From contig NC_088295.1 of NCBI RefSeq assembly GCF_032854445.1, positions 7,010,501 through 7,074,500 of the forward strand: DNA of 64,000 nucleotides, written 5' to 3'. Of the stretch, positions 60,175 to 64,000 are shown one piece after another. The DNA comes from Liolophura sinensis. Lineage: Eukaryota; Mollusca; Polyplacophora; Chitonida; Chitonidae. Both the position numbers and the translations under genes were made by a program. Within the stretch, counting starts at the first letter, position 1, and each line of letters opens with the position of its first letter. A model generated the notes under the pieces. The model worked only from the letters and a program-made list of their open reading frames with translations. It was not told the origin of the DNA and made no database searches.

Positions 60175-60560
60175 CTAAGAAAAGAAGAATTATAGCGACA
60201 TTTTCACCATTCTAACCCATCGTATCACAAAACTGTCAACGATCACACCACTGCAACAATCCTCCATATTTGCTATGCATTACGTCACAATTTTGTAAAA
60301 CACAATCTCATTGGACACTACGATTCCAGTGGACCAATCACACGATCTGTAACATACATTTATCTCGGCCACGCCTGACACGTTTGTCACGGTTAGGTGA
60401 CCTCAGTCGGGGTCAATCAGATGGTGCACAGACGCTACACAAAAACACTGTTCGATAAAATTCACACATGGTGTATAAAATATGCCAGTGTCATACTAAT
60501 TGAAAGAAAGGAAAAACAAGCCAGAGAAAAAAAGAACAAACACGTCGTGCATACGAGCCC

Positions 60561-60563
<3 letters not shown>

Positions 60564-60648
<85 letters not shown>

Positions 60649-60650
60649 GT
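60564..60650. repeat. TA microsatellite, about 40 dinucleotides
   Basis: A nearly pure (ta)n run between the first coding exon and the putative leader exon. It has a single 'tac' interruption near 60632. Confidence 0.95.
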
Positions 60651-61139
60651 ATGTATCTGGTATGCATAGGTTACATGTAAGTCTAATACAGGCGCTTGTC
60701 ATTTTTCACTGGCGAATCTTTAAACAAATTATACGTGTTTTACCTATTCGCATAGGCCCCTTATAAAGCAATGAGGATCTTTAACGTGCATATTAAATGG
60801 ATTGTGGTCATCTTGGAATGTGAAAGAGTTTGATATGTGGCCAAAAACAAGCCAGCCTAATCAGTTATACAGAAATGTTAGGTCACATGTGGTCTAAATT
60901 AATTTTGGAATAGTCATACAGGGAATACATTTATAATGTTTATAATACCGATATTTAATACCGATAGACATGCGTCTCTCGTAAGTTACCGTTATATATG
61001 ACCTGTCTATGAACAGAAAATTAATAAAAGAAGATATTTTATTGTATAGGGATTGTATAGCTAGGGTGGAATGGGGGTTATATCATATTTTGGAGGTGCA
61101 TTTTACAACTGCATGATGAACTGATTTCTTGATTTATTT

Positions 61140-61385
61140 CTTGAGTGCATGTAATGTGCGGATTTCCACCGCTCTTTTATATAGTGCTGCTTCACTGGGA
61201 AGCCTTAATTACCGAAGGCAAGTAAACCGCCTCCGCCCGAGCCATTATACTGATAGGGGTCAACCAGTCGTTGCACTATCCCCTTCAACTTGAACGCCAA
61301 GCGAGGAAGTTACAACTTCCTCTTTTAGGGTCTTTGGTGTGACTCGACCCAGGATCCCGAAGCGGACGCTCTATCAACCGTCAGT
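61140..61385 (-). mobile_element. SINE-B fragment
   Basis: gcggatttccaccgctcttt tatatagtgctgcttcactg and 'ccttcaacttgaacgccaag' match the copies at 56809 and 58241. The 3' end and most of the tRNA-like head are missing. Confidence 0.75.
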
Positions 61386-61916
61386 TAATATTAATATAAT
61401 AATATACATATTATGTTGTTTCAATGCGATTCCAATGTAACAATAGTCAAAACTCTCAGATTCTTTTAAACTGGATGTTTGACACTTGTACACAAGCTAT
61501 AAAACCTCGTCACCTATTGATGTTCAAATAATTTCCCCCGACTAGTTCATGCTATATGTGGGTTATCCATGATAGGTTGTGCAGACAAACACCATACACT
61601 GAAAGGTACTCAGCTATGCACTATGGACGTTTCAGGTCGGTAAACAACTTCAAAAACAACGTGGAACGCGAACAAACCTGAGACAGTATACACATTAAGA
61701 AATCAGGACTAATTCAAATGAAGAAAAGCACAAAATAATTGCACTTCTCGGAGTGCCAAGTTATAGAGAGCATAGATAGAGTACGAGTCTGGTTGTATGT
61801 AGGCCTACAACAGTAGTAGATGTTCTGGGGGTTCTGGGCCAGCCTCTCATTCACGTACATAAACTTGCGTAGACAAACACGATCCCGCTCACGCAAACAA
61901 TAGCAGACAGACTTAC

Positions 61917-62400
61917 CGGGTCACGTTCTGTGCGCGCAAGCGCTGAAGCTAGAACGGCTCCCAACGTCAGGGGTAGATGTACAAGCAGCACCCAAAAGGC
62001 GGGGCCCGCTCCCCCCTTCCCTCTTCTTCACAGCAAGCACATACATTAACTTGGAGCGCGTCTGTCTGCAACAGAAAGCAGGTTTTTTTAAGATATACCC
62101 CTCAGTGAGAGTATAGCAGTCTGTTACAATGAGAGGGCCGGCGATCTCTTGGCGCCGAGAGCAGTGGCCGACCTCCAGCGTGTAATTGAACAGGCACACT
62201 GTATAGGCATAGACGCATAAAGCTCGTACAGCCAATAGCACAAAGCCCGTACAGCCGAAAAGACAGACTGCAAGTGGCCTACCGATGAAGATTTTAAGAA
62301 GGGGCTAAGCAAGAATGAACCGAGCAAGTGGGGAGAGCTCTTAAATGGTATACATTGTGGGATAGCGGAGGTTAAACCAGTCTCCCTGCGCTTTGGGGCG
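61917..62400 (-). promoter_or_regulatory. Candidate CLEC16A leader exon and promoter
   Basis: On minus, GTGACCCG|gtaagtctgtc gives a consensus 5' splice site after base 61917. The sequence upstream is GC- and CpG-richer than the introns. It has two ATTGG (inverted CCAAT) boxes about 30 bp apart near 62,226-62,260. A non-coding leader spliced to the acceptor at 60175 is required by the first coding exon. That this is the leader is inference. Confidence 0.35.
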
Positions 62401-62742
62401 ACCTCACTTCTGCTGTTGGAGGCGGCATATGGGGATAGGTTCTACGTTTGGGTGCCAAAACCAGCTGCATGAGTTCCTTAAGCATAAAACAGCGGAGTTT
62501 GTGCGAAGGAATGGCTTAAAGCCTTCTACGTCCAACCCCGCAAAACACTACCATAGCTTCGATTTGATATAGTTGACGCAACCCGGGGAAAAAACAAGCC
62601 TCACTACTCAGGTTGCGCCCATAGGAGCCCTGGATGGGTCCGACGCGTTTTTTTCGGTTTACTTGGCGAGTCTAGTGGCTATCCCATAGCTCACGAGGTC
62701 AGTGACACACATTCCCAGAACAAGGGAGGTAATTTCGCGGTG

Positions 62743-63093
62743 CTACTGGCCTTCAGACGGCGCATAGAAATCGGCGAGCTGAGGCTTGGGCCCCAGCGGA
62801 TCAACGCGTTTGCCTGTCACCCTGGAGTACATCCGGATTGCAGCGGCAACATCCCAGAAAGTCTGGACGTCGTGGCCCTGCCGCCGGAGCTCTTCCTTGA
62901 TCCAGTCTAAGCGCTCGGTTCTTTTTCGGGCCCATACCGCCTGGGCGGCTTGGAGCTGTTCTACTGCCTTGTCATGGCGCTTCCGCTCCTCGTCCAAACC
63001 GGAAGACCTTAGCGCGGAGAAGAGGTAGTTCGACCCTGCAAAGGTCAAAGCTTTTACCTGCGCGCCGCCCACCATCATTGCCACGGATGCCAT
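62743..63093 (-). CDS. Intronless ORF, 116 aa, virus-like or mobile-element type, family unknown
   Basis: ATG at 63091-63093 lies two bases after the stop of the preceding reading frame (TAA-GA-ATG), so the two genes are packed head to tail. The protein has a small hydrophobic N-terminus (MASVAMMVGGAQV), then a charged heptad-like helix (ERKRHDKAVEQLQAAQ), then aromatic/proline text ending in DFYAPSEG. The length is uninterrupted and the composition is GC-rich relative to the CLEC16A introns. The style (short, intronless, tightly coupled) suits a double-stranded DNA virus-like element or transposon rather than a host gene. I cannot name the family. No function is claimed. Confidence 0.5.
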   Translation of the reverse strand: MASVAMMVGGAQVKALTFAGSNYLFSALRSSGLDEERKRHDKAVEQLQAAQAVWARKRTERLDWIKEELRRQGHDVQTFWDVAAAIRMYSRVTGKRVDPLGPKPQLADFYAPSEGQ

Positions 63094-63095
63094 TC

Positions 63096-63816
63096 TTACT
63101 TCATGATATCTACTGGAATGAGCCCTTGTTTAATTAGCGTGTCCTTGGTTGCCATCGCGAGTCCCAGGTCCACGACCACCATCCTGATGTCCCGGGGGGT
63201 GAAGTCTAGCTTGGGAGGGGCCCTACAACGACCATCTTTCCCAGCCTCGAGTACCCCACGGCTAAAAAGAAGACGAATAGCACTCCAAGACCGGCGACGC
63301 CAACCAACACACTGTAGAAGTTTATCCAAGATCTTGGCCGCATTGGCCTTTTTCGCTGCAGCACCAGCCTTCCCAACGGCAACTGTCTTGGGATCTTTAG
63401 CACGTTTGTCACTTCTCACGCATGTCACCCTCTCCACTACTGGCTGCACCCCCGCGTTCCCCGGCTCCTCTATAGAACTCATCTTCTTCATCCCGTCCGG
63501 GACAGCTTTGTTTGAAAGAGCAGTAGTGGTTAGCACCATGGTTAGCGGGGCTAAGTACATGCCATAAGCTGTGATACAGCTGGCACACAGCACTGCTAAG
63601 CGCTTCTGCAACAAATGGGTCCGCCTCGACCTCTTCTACTAAATTCGGTCTATTTTCGGGTGGGATAGGTAGAAATCTGCTTGCCGCCATCGAATACATG
63701 TGCAATGCCGCCTCCCCGAAAGTCTTAGTCATTTGGGCGCCCAGACGGGCTTCATTCCAGGAGAACAGCCTTTCGATATCTTCGTCGCTCAAGGACTCGA
63801 TTTCATCGGCTGACAC
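63096..63816 (-). pseudogene. Broken ORF upstream of the 116-aa ORF (frame changes), family unknown
   Basis: Protein-like text is spread over all three minus frames and appears to be one gene interrupted by indels. An acidic start lies at 63816 to about 63600 (SADEIESLSDEDIERLF). A second frame at about 63590-63420 includes a hydrophobic stretch. A third, near 63340-63230, holds a clear transmembrane-like helix (VLVGVAGLGVLFVFFLAVG). The second frame resumes to the stop at 63096-63098 (KLDFTPRDIRMVVVDLGLA). The start is uncertain: the frame stays open upstream to a TAG near 63880 and has no ATG. Membrane association is plausible from the helix. Nothing more can be claimed. Confidence 0.4.
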
Positions 63817-64000
63817 GTCTTTCCCAAATACTGCCTGGATTGCCCACCTGCCGCAAGTGTGACCAGACTATCCCTATGCTGTGCCGTCGCCGGCGGCGAT
63901 TAGTGTCCCAACGTATGGCCTCTAGACCCATCAGCCTTGGGCATGTTGTTTTGTGCCGGAGGCACGGTCCCAGCGCTGGGGCGATGTTCGTCCCTTTCTT
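63817..64000. other. Right edge, upstream of the broken ORF
   Basis: GC-rich sequence with no further open frame I would defend. The putative element continues or ends beyond the window. Confidence 0.4.

Noticed and set aside
61921-62327. Minus ORFs of 106 and 67 codons in the GC-rich patch
   Set aside because: Better explained as untranslated leader/promoter of CLEC16A; frames overlap each other and show no conserved text.

Overview
The window is animal nuclear DNA: GT-AG introns, a large multi-exon gene, tRNA-derived SINEs and very dense minisatellites. The SINE families (tails reading towards a 'tacggcgtaaaacaccaatcaaataaata' type end, and a second family ending 'ggggtttaacgtcgtac...gagtgagtga' on the opposite strand) are of a kind I associate with marine molluscs. 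A lophotrochozoan, most likely a bivalve or gastropod, is my best guess; the species cannot be fixed from this window.

The dominant gene is the orthologue of CLEC16A (Drosophila ema, C. elegans gop-1), read on the minus strand. I resolve 23 coding exons. The ATG is at 60123 and the stop is at 14374-14376, giving about 1,205 codons over about 46 kb. The exon phases are mutually consistent from exon 1 to exon 23. There are three breaks: a single extra base in exon 16, a frame change in exon 23, and an in-frame TGA in exon 23. They look either like assembly indels or like a damaged allele. The ATG exon has a strong 3' splice site 51 nt upstream of the start codon, so an untranslated first exon must lie further right. 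A good 5' splice site at 61917, inside a GC-rich patch (61.9-62.4 kb), is the best candidate.

Layout. 1-7.5 kb: the 3' end of an unidentified plus-strand gene (three phase-compatible exons and a repeat-rich 3' UTR). 7.5-14.3 kb: intergenic DNA with SINE pieces, short tandem repeats, one weak candidate exon and a decayed reading frame at 10.9-11.6 kb. 14.4-60.2 kb: CLEC16A, whose introns are largely tandem repeats (periods 36, 36, 63, 30, 19, 46, 83, 77, 54, 42, 60, about 40 and 301 bp). 60.2-62.7 kb: promoter and 5' region with a TA microsatellite and a SINE piece. 62.7-63.8 kb: tightly packed, intronless, partly broken minus-strand reading frames that look like a virus-like or mobile element remnant of unknown family.

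The most interesting signals are two minisatellites built from CLEC16A splice junctions. The 83-bp array in intron 15 repeats the 3' half of exon 15 plus its splice donor. Each repeat carries a 39-nt exon-like core that would splice in frame. A roughly 40-bp array next to exon 7 repeats that exon's 3' splice site and its first six bases. Most long open frames in the window are only minisatellite periods divisible by three.
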